This document shows, piece by piece, positions 5,468 through 6,363 of a DNA stretch of 6,363 bases. A program made the translations under genes and the position numbers. The notes beneath the pieces were generated by a model, which searched no databases, was not told the DNA's origin, and saw only the letters and a list, made by a program, of their open reading frames with translations. The stretch lies in NCBI GenBank assembly GCA_964424545.1, contig CAYRJN010000211.1:1-6363 (forward strand). The letters run 5' to 3'. This stretch comes from JAUVIB01 sp964424545 (GTDB lineage: Bacteria > Calditrichota > Calditrichia > Calditrichales > Calditrichaceae). How positions within the stretch are numbered: the stretch's first letter is position 1; each line of letters begins with the position of its first letter.

Positions 5468-6363
5468 TACTCATCCTCCTCTTTCCCTATTTCCAGCTTG
5501 TTCGCGCTGCGGATAGCTTCAATTTTATTTAAAGGGCGTTCGAGGGCGTTGGTTCTCGTGGAAACCAGCGATTGAAACTCTTTGCGGGCATCGTCGATCC
5601 GTTTACCCATACGTTCCATAACGTCCTTGTATTTATCCCATTGCTTGCTAAAATCGGCCAAAAGCGATAGAATTTGCGAGGCGGTCTGTTCCAGATTAAA
5701 ATTTTCCACCGCTTGACGGATAATAGACAAAACAGCGTACAACGTAATGGGCGAGCTGAGAATAACTTTATTTTTCAATGCTTCATCCATAATGGCCGGA
5801 TCGGCTTCGTTAATAAAAGCATAAACTTGTTCGTTTGGAATAAATACGATCACATAATCTACGGTATGATCGGCAGTATTGATGTATCCGCGAATGGTGA
5901 CTTCTTTCACTCTTTTTCGCACATCCCTTAAAAAAGCTTGTTTATAACTACTTTTTTCCGTTTCGCTATCCGATTGTAAATAGGCAAGGTAATTATTCAT
6001 GGGAAATTTCACATCCATATTGACTTTTAAGTTGTGCGGCAAAAAGAATGTAAAATCGGGACGTGCTAGTGAATCTGTTCCGGATTTCTGTTTTTGATAA
6101 TTTATGCCTTCAATAAAACCCGCCATACGCAACACATCTTCGGCCATACGCTCACCCCATTGACCGCGCGCCTGAGAATTGGATAAGGCTTGATTTAGTT
6201 GAGCGGTCGCTTCCCGCAGTTTTTGTGTTTGTTCCAACGATTGTTTTAATTGTTCATTTAATGAACCGAAACTTTGCCGCCGTTCGCCTTCAATCTTCTG
6301 CATAAGCTGCTGAACCTTATCCATTTCGGCTTTCATTAAATTCAAATTCTGATCAATTAATTC
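5467..6363 (-). CDS. rmuC: DNA recombination protein RmuC, C-terminal part (5' end beyond the window)
   Basis: The frame is open to the right edge, with six further codons (ELIDQN) beyond the TTG at 6343-6345, so the N-terminus, usually a membrane anchor and a longer coiled coil, lies outside. Counting from that TTG, residues 1-55 are a Gln/Glu-rich coiled coil. The RmuC domain follows, with ARGQWGERMAEDVLRMAGF (59-77), RPDFTF (95-100), DVKFPMNNY (111-119), DYVIVFIPNEQVYAF (163-177) and SPITLYAVLSIIRQA (198-212). A second coiled-coil stretch (about 232-275) ends the protein. By family knowledge RmuC is a predicted PD-(D/E)XK nuclease-like protein that limits inversions at short inverted repeats. 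Glu65 of WGE, Asp97 of RPD and the DVK at 111-113 fit the expected acidic and Lys positions. Its TAG overlaps the next gene's GTG. The assignment is secure; full length would be roughly 400 or more residues. Confidence 0.95.
   Translation of the reverse strand, partial: ELIDQNLNLMKAEMDKVQQLMQKIEGERRQSFGSLNEQLKQSLEQTQKLREATAQLNQALSNSQARGQWGERMAEDVLRMAGFIEGINYQKQKSGTDSLARPDFTFFLPHNLKVNMDVKFPMNNYLAYLQSDSETEKSSYKQAFLRDVRKRVKEVTIRGYINTADHTVDYVIVFIPNEQVYAFINEADPAIMDEALKNKVILSSPITLYAVLSIIRQAVENFNLEQTASQILSLLADFSKQWDKYKDVMERMGKRIDDARKEFQSLVSTRTNALERPLNKIEAIRSANKLEIGKEEDE
5474..5480 (-). promoter_or_regulatory. Strong ribosome binding site deciding the GTG start of the SLOG gene
   Basis: AGGAGGA on the minus strand, six bases before the GTG at 5467 and inside the last codons of rmuC (Glu-Glu-Asp). 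It is the best Shine-Dalgarno sequence in the window and is the reason for accepting a GTG start that overlaps the rmuC stop. Confidence 0.75.

Overview
The window carries six genes, all read from the minus strand. From right to left in transcription order they are: the 3' part of rmuC, a small SLOG/TIGR00725-type nucleotide-binding protein, etfB, etfA, a long-form acyl-CoA dehydrogenase, and a small thioredoxin-fold protein. The left 620 bases are AT-rich and hold no gene I can name. At most they contain the tail of a plus-strand open frame entering from the window edge.

Layout. (1) 4964-6363: rmuC, cut by the right edge, overlaps the GTG start of the SLOG gene by one base, so the two are probably translationally coupled. 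(2) 4661-4963: a 303-base AT-rich gap with several short repeats, a consensus TATAAT 37 bases before etfB and an inverted repeat further upstream. It is probably the control region of the next operon. (3) 1012-4660: etfB-etfA-acyl-CoA dehydrogenase. Both gaps are exactly 8 bases, and the Shine-Dalgarno sequences begin inside the preceding stop codons. A strong intrinsic terminator (951-986) ends the operon. (4) 621-935: the thioredoxin-like gene, starting immediately after that terminator. (5) 1-620: AT-rich, with small hairpins and scattered open frames of doubtful reality.

Function. EtfB and EtfA form a heterodimeric flavoprotein exchanging electrons with the co-transcribed acyl-CoA dehydrogenase. 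Together they should catalyse acyl-CoA oxidation, or enoyl-CoA reduction in an anaerobe. Whether the complex bifurcates electrons cannot be decided from the sequence. RmuC and the SLOG protein belong to DNA metabolism and nucleotide-sensing families and look like a separate unit.

Organism. The Etf/dehydrogenase proteins resemble, from memory, those of anaerobic Bacteroidota such as Porphyromonas and Bacteroides: the dehydrogenase is near 570 residues and the order is etfB-etfA-acd. However, several genes have clear Shine-Dalgarno sequences, which is less typical of Bacteroidota. A related anaerobic lineage of moderately low GC is also possible; I do not assign a phylum. Nothing here is a clear new system. 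The most useful leads are the thioredoxin gene placed directly behind a terminator, the repeat-bearing control region, the rmuC-SLOG coupling and the unexplained left flank.
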